Positions 1 through 8,155 of a stretch of 64,000 nt of DNA are shown piece by piece (the stretch's first letter is position 1; each line of letters starts with the position of its first letter). The notes under the pieces are model-generated. The model was not told the DNA's origin. It saw only the letters and a list, made by a program, of their open reading frames with translations, and made no database searches. Made by a program: the position numbers and the translations under genes. Source of the DNA: Nitrospirota bacterium (lineage in GTDB: Bacteria > Nitrospirota > Nitrospiria > Nitrospirales > Nitrospiraceae); contig JAPLLG010000003.1 in the NCBI GenBank assembly GCA_026387665.1, positions 248,001 to 312,000 of the forward strand, in the 5' to 3' direction.

Positions 1-51
1 AGAAACCAGCGACGCTCAAAAAACCGAAGAGCAAAAAGAAACTGTAATCCC

Positions 52-1146
52 ATGGCCACTCGTCCACGCAGCCCCATTACGCTGGCACAGATCCACTCCG
101 TCGTCGGAGGAGAACTGGTCGGCTCGCCACAAGCCAGCGTCACAAGCCTGGCGAGTTTTGAGGAAGCAGGCCCGAACGATCTGACCTTCCTCACAGGGGA
201 TCGGATGCTCAAGACGAGCGGACTGAGCCGAGCCGGAATACTCCTCGCCCACCGGCGTCTAGCGGAGCTTCCTAACCCTCACATCGTCGTCGCCAATCCA
301 GCATTAGCTTTTGCGCAAACTGCCACAGCCTTCTTTTGCCCGGTCACGCCTCCGCGCGGCATCGATGAGACGGTGGTCCGTGGCCAGGACACGCACATCG
401 GCCCCGATGTCTCAATCTGGCCGGGAGTCACCCTGGGAGACAGAGTGACCATCGGCGCGCGAGTGACGCTCTACCCCGGCGTGTTCATCGGCAACGATAC
501 GACCATCGGAGACGATACGCTCCTCTATCCCAACGTCGTCGTCAGGGAAGGCTGCACAATTGGAGCTCGGGTCATCGTGCACAGCGGGACGGTGATCGGA
601 AGCGATGGATTCGGCTATGTGCAGGACCAAGGACGGCACTACAAGATTCCTCAGCTTGGCGGGGTCACGATCGAAGATGATGTCGAGCTGGGCGCCAATG
701 TAACGGTCGATCGAGCCACAATGCCTCGCCAAAATACAGTCATCAAGCAGGGCACCAAAGTCGATAATCTTGTTCAGATCGCCCATAACGTCACAATCGG
801 CGCCCATTCCATCATCATCTCGCAGGTCGGGATCGCCGGCAGCACTCGCGTGGGCCATCACGTCATGATCGGTGGACAGGCAGGACTGGCCGATCACCTC
901 ATCATCGGCGATCAAGTCATGATTGCCGCGCGCGCCGGCGTCAATCGCAATCTCGAACCGAACCAAATCGTCTCGGGGGCTCCCGTCATGCCCCATGAAG
1001 TCTGGATCAAGGCTCAAGCCGTGATTCCACGGCTCCCTGAACTCCGACAGACCGTGCGTGTATTGGAAGAAAAGATGAAGCAGCTGGAAGCCAGCCCCAA
1101 AGCGCCCCGCGCCTCGAAGGCGAAACCGAAGAAGCGAACCAGATAG
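52..1146 (+). CDS. lpxD: UDP-3-O-(3-hydroxyacyl)glucosamine N-acyltransferase
   Basis: Third step of lipid A synthesis: transfers an R-3-hydroxyacyl chain from acyl-ACP to UDP-3-O-acylglucosamine in the cytoplasm. The 364-residue protein has the LpxD N-terminal domain (about residues 1-100), then a long left-handed beta-helix of hexapeptide repeats (about 115-310). The family motif QIAHNVTIG at about 242-250 contains the expected catalytic His245. The C-terminal helix ends in a Lys/Arg-rich tail longer than usual. The ATG at 52 has only a weak ribosome site, but the family N-terminus starts right after it. No other lpx gene is visible, so the rest of the operon would lie upstream of the window. 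The identification is firm. Confidence 0.95.
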   Translation: MATRPRSPITLAQIHSVVGGELVGSPQASVTSLASFEEAGPNDLTFLTGDRMLKTSGLSRAGILLAHRRLAELPNPHIVVANPALAFAQTATAFFCPVTPPRGIDETVVRGQDTHIGPDVSIWPGVTLGDRVTIGARVTLYPGVFIGNDTTIGDDTLLYPNVVVREGCTIGARVIVHSGTVIGSDGFGYVQDQGRHYKIPQLGGVTIEDDVELGANVTVDRATMPRQNTVIKQGTKVDNLVQIAHNVTIGAHSIIISQVGIAGSTRVGHHVMIGGQAGLADHLIIGDQVMIAARAGVNRNLEPNQIVSGAPVMPHEVWIKAQAVIPRLPELRQTVRVLEEKMKQLEASPKAPRASKAKPKKRTR

Positions 1147-1164
1147 CAGAGAGATCTGCCGCCC

Positions 1165-1686
1165 CTACCCGACAATCCCTCGCCAGCCGAACAGCTTAGC
1201 CCAGTAGAATCCGGCCCAGGGCATCAACACAGCAGGAACAGGGTCAAGATCGCCCTGCATCATGGCAAAAGCCCCTGCACCGAAAATCAACGCCGCTCCG
1301 GCAAGCGTCATCAGTGGGACGAAGCGTCGTCCCGCATGAGTGATTGTCGGCACGTCCGGCTCGGTCTTGGCTTTTTTGGTATGACGGGTCACGGCAGTTC
1401 TCATCCTAGCCGCATAGACTTCCGGGAAGTTCGCCAACAGATAGCGGTGATAACGGGTCTGCCCCCACCCGCAAAATGCGCCGACCACCAGCAAGCCTGA
1501 ACTGGCCAGAAACGTCACCCAGGTATAGGTATGGTTCGCCAGCAGCTGATACCCGAGCGATCCCACCCCACCGACCATGCAGACCAGCCCGACCACTCCG
1601 GCCGGCATGAGGATATAGGACCGGATGTAGAAACGAGCCTGCTCCTCAATCTTTTCCGGTCGCAACATTGTCACAAGTTTTGGCAT
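1165..1686 (-). CDS. Small four-helix membrane protein, unknown function
   Basis: A 173-residue protein with about four hydrophobic segments (near residues 24-46, 55-74, 125-143 and 148-166). Between the second and third lies a basic cytoplasmic-looking loop containing YHRYLLANFPEVYAAR. I do not recognise the family. It converges on lpxD with 18 nt between the stop codons and faces a long non-coding stretch upstream. Codon use and length make it a believable gene, but no function can be assigned from sequence. Confidence 0.7.
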   Translation of the reverse strand: MPKLVTMLRPEKIEEQARFYIRSYILMPAGVVGLVCMVGGVGSLGYQLLANHTYTWVTFLASSGLLVVGAFCGWGQTRYHRYLLANFPEVYAARMRTAVTRHTKKAKTEPDVPTITHAGRRFVPLMTLAGAALIFGAGAFAMMQGDLDPVPAVLMPWAGFYWAKLFGWRGIVG

Positions 1687-2087
1687 TGACGTTCTCCCAC
1701 CCCATGACGCTGCCGGATGTCATCGTCCTCGATGAAGGAAGGCAGCAAACCGTGGCATCATACCATCCTTCTATCGCTTGTTACATGGACGTGAAGTGAC
1801 AAGGGAGCCTCTTTCTGCCTCACCCCATCGAAGCGAACGCGCCATCTCCAGGCCCAGACGATAAATTGTGGATGACCGGTGCTAGACAGTAGATGGCATG
1901 GCCGGTTTTTCCATGAGACACCATCCCCCGCTGACTCCATCATATACAGATAGACATCTGCACGAAAATGCCGCTCTATGACTGGTGATTCTCCGTCATC
2001 ACCCTAAAAATCTGCGCAGAAAAAGGCAACAAGAACTGAAGCCATGAGCCCCCATCGTTTCTATGTCCACAAAATATGTGCATGGCT

Positions 2088-2108
2088 TGTGGATAACCAT
2101 GTGGATGA
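2088..2108 (-). promoter_or_regulatory. Pair of DnaA-box-like sites
   Basis: On the minus strand, TTATCCACA (2088-2096) is identical to the E. coli consensus DnaA box. TCATCCACA (2100-2108) differs at one base. The two have the same orientation and 12-bp spacing, and a third TCATCCACA lies at 1867-1875. One perfect 9-mer in 64 kb is expected by chance; the clustering within 250 non-coding bases is what makes it worth noting. Binding is inferred. Confidence 0.35.
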
Positions 2109-2266
2109 GTCGCCAACTGCCTGCCACACTACAGAGCCTTGCACATTGCCCAATCAGTAGGCAGCGCAACCTGTGAGATTTCAGCAAGATGTGATGAGCC
2201 GACGAAAACGATCTTCAGAAAAAGAGAGCGAATCACTCACGCGAGGGAAAATTGTTGTGATTGAAC

Positions 2267-2280
2267 GTACAGAACTGTAC
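2267..2280. repeat. Perfect short palindrome GTACAG-AA-CTGTAC
   Basis: Two 6-bp arms around AA, four bases beyond the stop codon of the threonine-phosphate decarboxylase gene. It could be a weak stem-loop at the end of the operon or a binding site for a dimeric regulator. There is no U-run, so it is not a standard intrinsic terminator. Confidence 0.3.
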
Positions 2281-2284
2281 AGAC

Positions 2285-3376
2285 CTATCGTTTATTTTTC
2301 AGGCTGGTTCCGAGTGCTGCCAGCAACTGTCGATTTTCTTTCGCAGTCTTGATGGCAAGACGAATCATCTGGCTGGTCAGGCCTGGCAGGGTCGAACAAT
2401 CGCGGACAAGCAGCCTCTCAGCAGCCAGTCGATCTGTCACCTCGCCAGCGCTCGTCGTCGCAGGCAACTCGATCAGCACAAAATTCGCCGCTGATGGGTA
2501 GACACGCAGGCCGGACAGGGAGCGAAGCCCGCGCATGAATCGTGACCGCTCACCCTTCATGAAGGTGCGGCTCTTGGTCGCATAGGCCTGGTCCTGCAAC
2601 ACCGCCAGGGAGACCTCCTGGGCCAATGAGTTGACCGACCAGGGGGGCTGGCGATCTTTCATCCGCGCAACGACCTGACTCGCTCCAACCAGATAGCCGA
2701 TTCGCAACCCCGGCATGGCATAGAACTTCGTCAGACTGCGCAGCACGATCAGACGAGGATATTCGCTCACCAGCGACACCACCGACTGAGCCGGACAATA
2801 GTCGATGAAGGCCTCGTCCACGATCAACCAGCCCTGCTGCCGCTCAGTGGCCTCAGCCAGCTCGCGCACAGCCTGCCGGTCCAGCACCTGGCCGGTCGGA
2901 TTGTTGGGATTACACAAAAAGAGGGCGTCGAATTTCGACCGTGTAGCCGAGAACCTTCGCAGCAGGTCTTTCACGGGAGGGAGAAATCGCTCTTCTCTTT
3001 TGGCATGCAGGTACTGGGACGAACTCCCTGCATCGGTCAAAGCGCTCGCATATTCCTCAAACGTAGGACCAGCAATGAGCGCCGACGTGATCCCAAGCGC
3101 GCGGGGCAGCAAATGGATCAGCTCCGTCGAACCGTTGCCGACGAGAATCATGTCAGGATCGACGTCGCACTGTAGCGCCAATTCCTGTCTAAGCTGCCAG
3201 CAGTCCGGATCCGGATAATGGACGATCTGCTTGAGCGCCGTGCGAATGGCACGAAGCCCTGCTGTCGGGAAGCCCAATGGATTGATGCTAGCGCTAAAGT
3301 CCACGATCCGATCGACGGGAACCCGTTGTTCCCGCGCGACCTTGTAGACATTCCCTCCGTGAATCGGCTGTGTCAT
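2285..3376 (-). CDS. cobD: L-threonine-O-3-phosphate decarboxylase, PLP-dependent
   Basis: Makes (R)-1-amino-2-propanol O-2-phosphate, the linker between the corrin ring and the lower nucleotide loop of B12. It is a fold-type I aminotransferase-like enzyme of 363 residues with HGGN near the N-terminus, CNPNNPTG, the cofactor Asp in VDEAFIDY (about 187) and the Schiff-base Lys in SLTKFYAMPGLR (about 217). A longer frame exists to 3433, but the ATG at 3376 gives a 4-base ATGA overlap with cbiB and matches the family N-terminus. It is the last gene of the operon. The name follows Salmonella; Pseudomonas calls it cobC. Confidence 0.92.
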   Translation of the reverse strand: MTQPIHGGNVYKVAREQRVPVDRIVDFSASINPLGFPTAGLRAIRTALKQIVHYPDPDCWQLRQELALQCDVDPDMILVGNGSTELIHLLPRALGITSALIAGPTFEEYASALTDAGSSSQYLHAKREERFLPPVKDLLRRFSATRSKFDALFLCNPNNPTGQVLDRQAVRELAEATERQQGWLIVDEAFIDYCPAQSVVSLVSEYPRLIVLRSLTKFYAMPGLRIGYLVGASQVVARMKDRQPPWSVNSLAQEVSLAVLQDQAYATKSRTFMKGERSRFMRGLRSLSGLRVYPSAANFVLIELPATTSAGEVTDRLAAERLLVRDCSTLPGLTSQMIRLAIKTAKENRQLLAALGTSLKNKR

Positions 3377-4335
3377 TCCCTCACCATCAACAGCCACCCG
3401 ACGCCCCACAAGACGCCCAGCAGACTGGCCCACAACATGAGCCGGAGCGCTCTACCAATATGCTCACTCGTCAGGGCTTGATCCGGATCGCCAAGACAGG
3501 GCCGCTCAACAAGCAGGCCGTCATAACGATTGCTCCCGCCCAATTGCACGCCGAGCGCGCCGGCCATCGCCGCCTCCGGATGGCCGCTGTTCGGGCTTGG
3601 ATGCGCCCCCCCGTCACGCAAGAGGATCTGCCAGGCCCTCTGCATGGCAGGCCAGGATCGAGCCACGATTCCCTCTGACAAGACCAACAAGAGCGCGGTG
3701 ATGCGAGCCGGAATAAAATTCACCACGTCATCCAATCGGGCCGACGCCCAGCCGAACCACCGGTATCGCTCGTCCATATGGCCGATCATCGAATCCAATG
3801 TGCTGATCGCCTTATAGGCCAAGGCCAAGGGCGCGCCTCCGATCACCAGATAAAAGAGAGGCGCAATAATCCCGTCCGCCGTACTTTCCGCAATCGTTTC
3901 CACCGAGGCGCGCACGATATCGGCTTCAGCCATCTCCTCCGTATCGCGTCCGACAATCTTCGCGAGGGCGGCTCTCGCTTCCGTCAAGGAGGCAGACTGG
4001 AGCGCCCTCTGCACGGAGCGGACATGGTCGATGAGATCGCGGGCCGCAAGCGTGGTCCAGGCCAGCAGCACCGTAACCACACTTCCCCCTAACGCATCGA
4101 TCGAACCGGCAAACTGAATGAGTATCGTAGCAACAGCATAAGCCCCAGCTGGCAAGGCGACTGCCAATAGGATGCCAGCCATCCGTTGCTTGGTCGAAGA
4201 CAAGAGGAGCTGATGGACGAACCGATCACACCAGTTGATGACAGATCCCATCCAGCGCACCGGATGGGGAAACCAGCGGGGATCCCCGACCACCGCGTCC
4301 AACATACAGGCCAACGCCAATTCGCCTCCGGTCAT
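3373..4335 (-). CDS. cbiB: Adenosylcobinamide-phosphate synthase
   Basis: Inner-membrane enzyme that joins adenosylcobyric acid to aminopropanol phosphate, giving adenosylcobinamide phosphate. The 320-residue protein begins with the family pattern ACMLDAVVGDPRWFPHPVRWMG and has several hydrophobic helices with the conserved SVETIAESTADGIIAPLFY region near the middle. The start and stop codons overlap those of cobS and the decarboxylase gene by 4 bases each (ATGA), so translation is probably coupled along the operon. Pseudomonas-style nomenclature calls this gene cobD. Confidence 0.93.
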   Translation of the reverse strand: MTGGELALACMLDAVVGDPRWFPHPVRWMGSVINWCDRFVHQLLLSSTKQRMAGILLAVALPAGAYAVATILIQFAGSIDALGGSVVTVLLAWTTLAARDLIDHVRSVQRALQSASLTEARAALAKIVGRDTEEMAEADIVRASVETIAESTADGIIAPLFYLVIGGAPLALAYKAISTLDSMIGHMDERYRWFGWASARLDDVVNFIPARITALLLVLSEGIVARSWPAMQRAWQILLRDGGAHPSPNSGHPEAAMAGALGVQLGGSNRYDGLLVERPCLGDPDQALTSEHIGRALRLMLWASLLGVLWGVGWLLMVRE

Positions 4336-5093
4336 CGGAAGAGCACCAGGGGCACAATCAGGATAAAGAGAATCTCTGCCACTTCGTTCGTCGCGCCCAA
4401 CAAGTCACCGGTGACGCCGCCGAACATCCGATGAAACCAGGCGGTCGAAAGCCTGACGAGAACCGTGCCGATGAGGAGGCAGCCCAAGGCTAACCAAAGG
4501 CCCAACAAGAAAGATAAAATCAATCCTGCCGTGACGGTTGCTACAGTGAGATGTCGCCAGGACAAATGTGCGAGAAACGATTGGGCCAATCCTCCCTCCA
4601 CCCTTGCATAGGTCGCATGGAAAGATCCCATGACCATGGCCCATCGACCGACCACCGGCATGCCAAGCAACAAGGCAAGATGCTCGTCGATCGGCATGTC
4701 ATTGAGCCCGGCATAACGCAGACCGAGCGAGAGAAAGAGCCCAGTCGCGCCGATCGCCCCGACTCGCCCATCCTTCATAATCGCCAGGCGAGCCTGAGGG
4801 GTTCGCCCTCCGGCCAACCCGTCCAGCATATCGGCCAAGCCGTCCTGATGGAGCCCGCGCGTAATGCCGATGAGCAGAAGCAGCAAGAGCAGACTCGTGA
4901 CCTCGGCAGAAAAAATCTGCGCCAGAAACAGATCCGCCGTGACTAACAACAGGCCCAGGAGTCCGCCCACAAAGGGATACCAACTCATGGAGGCAGCCAA
5001 CTCCTCCGGCTTGGCATCGTGCGTCGAACGGCTAAGGGGAACAGCCGTGAGAAACTGCCAAGCAAAAAGAAACGTTCGCAGCAACGACGTCAT
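4332..5093 (-). CDS. cobS: Adenosylcobinamide-GDP ribazoletransferase (cobalamin synthase)
   Basis: Last condensation in nucleotide loop assembly: couples adenosylcobinamide-GDP with alpha-ribazole (phosphate) at the inner membrane. The 253-residue polytopic protein carries FLTAVPL near the N-terminus and the diagnostic GLHQDGLADMLDGLAGG motif near residue 83-99, followed by ARLAIMKDGRVGAIG. It overlaps cobT and cbiB by ATGA at both ends. Regulation is presumably through the btuB riboswitch far upstream on the same strand. Confidence 0.94.
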   Translation of the reverse strand: MTSLLRTFLFAWQFLTAVPLSRSTHDAKPEELAASMSWYPFVGGLLGLLLVTADLFLAQIFSAEVTSLLLLLLLIGITRGLHQDGLADMLDGLAGGRTPQARLAIMKDGRVGAIGATGLFLSLGLRYAGLNDMPIDEHLALLLGMPVVGRWAMVMGSFHATYARVEGGLAQSFLAHLSWRHLTVATVTAGLILSFLLGLWLALGCLLIGTVLVRLSTAWFHRMFGGVTGDLLGATNEVAEILFILIVPLVLFR

Positions 5094-6154
5094 ACTGTGC
5101 GCTCCGACACGCCGGCTTCGTCAAACGTCGCCATCTCCATCAGAATCTTGATCGCGGCAAAAACCAGACTCATACCCAGGCAAGCGCCGGTACCTTCCCC
5201 CAGACGAAGGTCCAGATCGAAGAGCGGCTTCAATTCCAGATGCTCCAATATCGCCTGATGGCCTCGCTCGACCGACCGATGGGACGCAATGAGATAATCT
5301 TTGCAACGAGGTTGCAGACCCACGGCGATCAAGGCAGCCGCTCCTGCGATGAATCCGTCCAGCACCACCGGAATGCGAGACGCAGCCGCGCCCAACATCA
5401 AGCCAGCCAACCCGGCGATTTCCAGCCCACCTACATTAGCGAGCACCTGCATCGCGTCGGCCTGATCGAGCCGATGGAGAGCGAGCGCCCGCTGAATCAC
5501 CTCGATCTTATGAGCATGGCTGGCATCGTCGATCCCGGTCCCCCGTCCTGTCACCTCGGAAACCGGTCTGCCCGTCATCACAGCGGTAATCGCCGAACTG
5601 GCGGTCGTGTTGCCGATCCCCATCTCCCCTGTTCCGATCAGGCCGATCCCCTGCTGAGCGGCTTCCCTGGCCAGCTCGATCCCGACTTGCAGCGCCTGCT
5701 CCGCCTGCGCGGGACTCATGGCAGACTCCACCAGCAAATTTTTTGTGCCAGGCATGACCTTCTTATGGATAAGTCCCGGAGCCGCTTCGAAGTCAAAATT
5801 CACCCCGATATCCACGACACGAACCTCGATGCCGGCATGACGTGCCAGCACATTGACTGCGGCGCCCCCGCGCAAAAAGTTCAGGACCATCTGAGGCGTC
5901 ACGGCGGAGGGATAGGCGCTTACCCCTTCCGACGTCACTCCATGATCGGCCGCGAAGGTAAAGACGGCTCCGCGCGGAATCTGAGGTTTCAGCTCCCCTG
6001 TAATCATGACGTAGCGCGCCGCCAGTTCTTCGAGCCGGCCCAGACTGCCGACCGGCTTCGTCAATCGATCAAGTCGCACCTGAGCCTGAGCCAGCAGACG
6101 AGGGTCAGTCGGCTGAATCCGGTCGATGGTTTCACGCAACAGCATCCTCGACAC
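5090..6154 (-). CDS. cobT: Nicotinate-nucleotide:dimethylbenzimidazole phosphoribosyltransferase
   Basis: Activates the lower-ligand base by moving phosphoribose from nicotinate mononucleotide, giving alpha-ribazole phosphate. The 354-residue protein shows the typical KPVGSLGRLEELA start, the GEMGIGNTTASSAI loop and the catalytic Glu in LRLGEGTGACLG (about Glu320). Length is normal. It overlaps cobS by ATGA and lies 5 nt from cobU. No base-synthesis gene (bluB, bza) is visible, so the source of the lower base is not shown here. Confidence 0.95.
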   Translation of the reverse strand: MSRMLLRETIDRIQPTDPRLLAQAQVRLDRLTKPVGSLGRLEELAARYVMITGELKPQIPRGAVFTFAADHGVTSEGVSAYPSAVTPQMVLNFLRGGAAVNVLARHAGIEVRVVDIGVNFDFEAAPGLIHKKVMPGTKNLLVESAMSPAQAEQALQVGIELAREAAQQGIGLIGTGEMGIGNTTASSAITAVMTGRPVSEVTGRGTGIDDASHAHKIEVIQRALALHRLDQADAMQVLANVGGLEIAGLAGLMLGAAASRIPVVLDGFIAGAAALIAVGLQPRCKDYLIASHRSVERGHQAILEHLELKPLFDLDLRLGEGTGACLGMSLVFAAIKILMEMATFDEAGVSERTV

Positions 6155-6159
6155 TCCTC

Positions 6160-6696
6160 TTACTTCAATCGAAGCGGAAGGCCGCTGACCGTCAGGTAGA
6201 CTTCATCCGCTTCTGCCGCCACCTGTTGATTGACCCGTCCTGCCAGATCGCGAAAGGCCCGGACATTTTTCGTGGCAGGCACAAGGCCCAAACCCAATTC
6301 GTTGCTCACAATCACGACGCGAGCCTTCGTCAGCCTGATCGCCTGCAGCAAATCATCTGTGGCATCAAGCACTGCTACATCGTGCAGTTTCCGCCCCTTC
6401 AAATTGCTTAACCATAGCGTGAGGCAATCAAGCACAATCGTTTGATAACTATTGCGATTACCACAGAACCACTCGGCTAAATCAGCCGGCACTTCCGCCG
6501 TTTCCCAGTCCGACGAGCGAGTGGCCTGATGCCGCTCGATCCGCACCTTCATCTCCCGATCCAGCGCCTGACCTGTCGCTACGAAGGCTCTCGGTCCCGC
6601 CTCCCCTGCCAGATCGAGCGCCACCTGACTCTTGCCTGAAGCAGCGCCACCCAACACCAGAATGAGCTTCGACCGTCCCTTGCGTGCCTTCTTCAT
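6160..6696 (-). CDS. cobU: Adenosylcobinamide kinase / adenosylcobinamide-phosphate guanylyltransferase
   Basis: Bifunctional enzyme that phosphorylates adenosylcobinamide and then attaches GMP. It is 178 residues long with a P-loop GGAASGKS at about 16-23. The RHQATRSSDWETAEVP segment contains the histidine (about 56) that carries GMP in this family. It sits 4 nt downstream of the PduO-type adenosyltransferase gene, in the order expected for a nucleotide-loop operon. Confidence 0.95.
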   Translation of the reverse strand: MKKARKGRSKLILVLGGAASGKSQVALDLAGEAGPRAFVATGQALDREMKVRIERHQATRSSDWETAEVPADLAEWFCGNRNSYQTIVLDCLTLWLSNLKGRKLHDVAVLDATDDLLQAIRLTKARVVIVSNELGLGLVPATKNVRAFRDLAGRVNQQVAAEADEVYLTVSGLPLRLK

Positions 6697-6700
6697 AGGA

Positions 6701-7297
6701 TCATCTCGCTGTCTTCTTCACATCACGTTGCCAGAGGAACTCAGGCTCCCCCTGTGTCTTAGCTGCCCATCTAGCCAGAACGAACAGGGCATCGCTCAGC
6801 CGGTTCACAAACTTGATAGAGACCGCATCGACCGGCTCTTCCCGCGAGAGCTGCACACAGAACCGCTCCGCCCTGCGGCAAACCGTTCGCGCCTGATGCA
6901 AAAAGGCTGAGACCTTCCCCCCGCCAGGGAGAATGAATTCCTTGAGCGGAGGCAAATCTTTCTGGCAACGGTCGATCATCTTCTCCAACTTCGTCACATC
7001 TTTTCCCGTCACCTGCGGCATATTCTTGAACGCTTGCCCGGGAACCGTCGCAAGAAGCCCTCCGAGATCGAACAGTTTATTCTGAATCCAGCGAAGATCC
7101 TCATCGAGCTGCTCAACCTGGATAGGGCTGCAAGCCATCTCACCATTCATCGCCCGCACTACCCCAACCACCGCATTCAACTCATCCAGAGTCCCGTAGG
7201 CCTCAACTCGAAGACTATCCTTCCAGACCTGCTGTCCGCCGGCCAACCGCGTCTTACCCGCGTCACCGGTCCTGGTATACACTTTTGTAATGCGCAT
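6701..7297 (-). CDS. pduO: PduO-type ATP:cob(I)alamin adenosyltransferase
   Basis: Transfers the 5'-deoxyadenosyl group of ATP to Co(I) corrinoids. The 198-residue protein has the diagnostic N-terminal TRTGDAGKTRLAGG motif and the C-terminal RTVCRRAERF helix that forms the ATP site at the trimer interface. It is one of two unrelated adenosyltransferases in this operon; the other is the P-loop type at 7520-8119. The two may serve different corrinoid substrates or conditions, which is inference. Confidence 0.93.
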   Translation of the reverse strand: MRITKVYTRTGDAGKTRLAGGQQVWKDSLRVEAYGTLDELNAVVGVVRAMNGEMACSPIQVEQLDEDLRWIQNKLFDLGGLLATVPGQAFKNMPQVTGKDVTKLEKMIDRCQKDLPPLKEFILPGGGKVSAFLHQARTVCRRAERFCVQLSREEPVDAVSIKFVNRLSDALFVLARWAAKTQGEPEFLWQRDVKKTAR

Positions 7298-7308
7298 GTT
7301 CTGACTCC

Positions 7309-7515
7309 CTATTCTGCGGAAGGGGTGGCTGAAGGCCCCAGTTCACCGGAGACCACCTGCTTCAAACAGGCAGGACAGAGACAATCCTCGAAACGAGCCG
7401 TGATCCAGTCCAGATGTTGATCGGTCACACCCATCTGTCCGCACCAGCAGCCGTACTGCCCGCACTCAAAGGTCTGACTGCACTGTTCGCACGTTTTGGT
7501 GACTGGTCCTCTCAT
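7309..7515 (-). CDS. Small cysteine-rich CWC-type protein
   Basis: Sixty-eight residues with eight cysteines (about C9, C12, C18, C23, C25, C45, C47, C50) in the pattern CxxC...C...CWC...CLCPAC, which matches the cysteine-rich CWC family. The spacing suggests one or two metal sites, probably zinc, though an Fe-S or cobalt role cannot be excluded. It lies between the two adenosyltransferase genes with gaps of 11 and 4 nt, so it is co-transcribed with cobalamin genes. Function is unknown; a link to corrinoid or cobalt handling is inference from position. Confidence 0.8.
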   Translation of the reverse strand: MRGPVTKTCEQCSQTFECGQYGCWCGQMGVTDQHLDWITARFEDCLCPACLKQVVSGELGPSATPSAE

Positions 7516-7519
7516 CCTG

Positions 7520-8119
7520 CTAAAATTCCACTCCTGGCTGCGCCTTCACTCCTGTCCTGAAAGGATGCTTCACCTGCTTCATCTCCGTAACCAAATCGGC
7601 CTCCTCGATCAAGGCCTCCGTAGCGCCGCGCCCAGTGATGACCACATGCTGCATGGGAGGCCGGCCCCGAAGAACCGGCAACACGGCTTCAAGTCTGACA
7701 TAGTCGTGCTTCAGGGCGATATTGAATTCATCGAGGATTACCATCGCATAGGAGGGATCGCGCAAGAACCCGCAGACCTCGGCCCAAGCCTGCTGGGCGC
7801 AGGCGGCATCCCGCTCACGATCTTGCGTTTCCCAGGTATAGCCTTCGCCCATGCGAAGAAAGGTGACCCGGTCGCCAAAGGACTTGAGCGCCCGCTCCTC
7901 CGCCGTATCGATCGCCCCCTTGATGAACTGCACCACCGCCACCTTCAATCCGTGGCCGATGCAGCGCAGCGCCATCCCCAACGCGGCGGTCGTCTTCCCC
8001 TTGCCAGCGCCCGTATAGACGATCAACAGGCCTCGCTCTTCTTGCGCCGCTTCGATGCGCCGATCCACCGACGCCTTCAACCGCTCCATCTTCGCTTTGT
8101 GTTCGTCCTGTTCCGTCAC
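7520..8119 (-). CDS. cobA: Cob(I)yrinic acid a,c-diamide adenosyltransferase, P-loop type
   Basis: CobA/CobO/BtuR family corrinoid adenosyltransferase of 199 residues. The P-loop YTGAGKGKTTAALG lies near residues 35-48, followed by the family segments AVVQFIKGA and VILDEFN. The N-terminal 25 residues (EQDEHKAKMERLKASVDRRI) are the helical extension seen in this family. It is the first gene after btuB, 36 nt downstream. With the PduO-type enzyme it forms a redundant adenosylation step. The name cobO is equally used. Confidence 0.94.
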   Translation of the reverse strand: MTEQDEHKAKMERLKASVDRRIEAAQEERGLLIVYTGAGKGKTTAALGMALRCIGHGLKVAVVQFIKGAIDTAEERALKSFGDRVTFLRMGEGYTWETQDRERDAACAQQAWAEVCGFLRDPSYAMVILDEFNIALKHDYVRLEAVLPVLRGRPPMQHVVITGRGATEALIEEADLVTEMKQVKHPFRTGVKAQPGVEF

Positions 8120-8155
8120 TGCATGCCTCCTGAAGCACCGGCTATCGTAAACGTC

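Larger units (their letters stand above)
1687..2284. other. 598-bp non-coding gap with DnaA-box-like cluster
   Basis: No convincing gene: the short open frames have no family resemblance and no good ribosome sites. The stretch looks AT-richer than its surroundings. It holds one perfect DnaA 9-mer (TTATCCACA on the minus strand at 2088-2096), two 8/9 matches in the same orientation (1867-1875 and 2100-2108) and a 7/9 match at 2063-2071. At its right end is the symmetric 14-mer GTACAGAACTGTAC (2267-2280), just beyond the end of the cobalamin operon. Confidence 0.6.

Noticed and set aside
412-1017. Minus-strand open frame inside lpxD
   Set aside because: Asp/His-rich antisense shadow of the hexapeptide repeats.
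2267-2280. LexA-type operator
   Set aside because: The symmetric GTACAG/CTGTAC does not match the spacing of known SOS boxes well, and it lies at the end of an operon rather than at a promoter.
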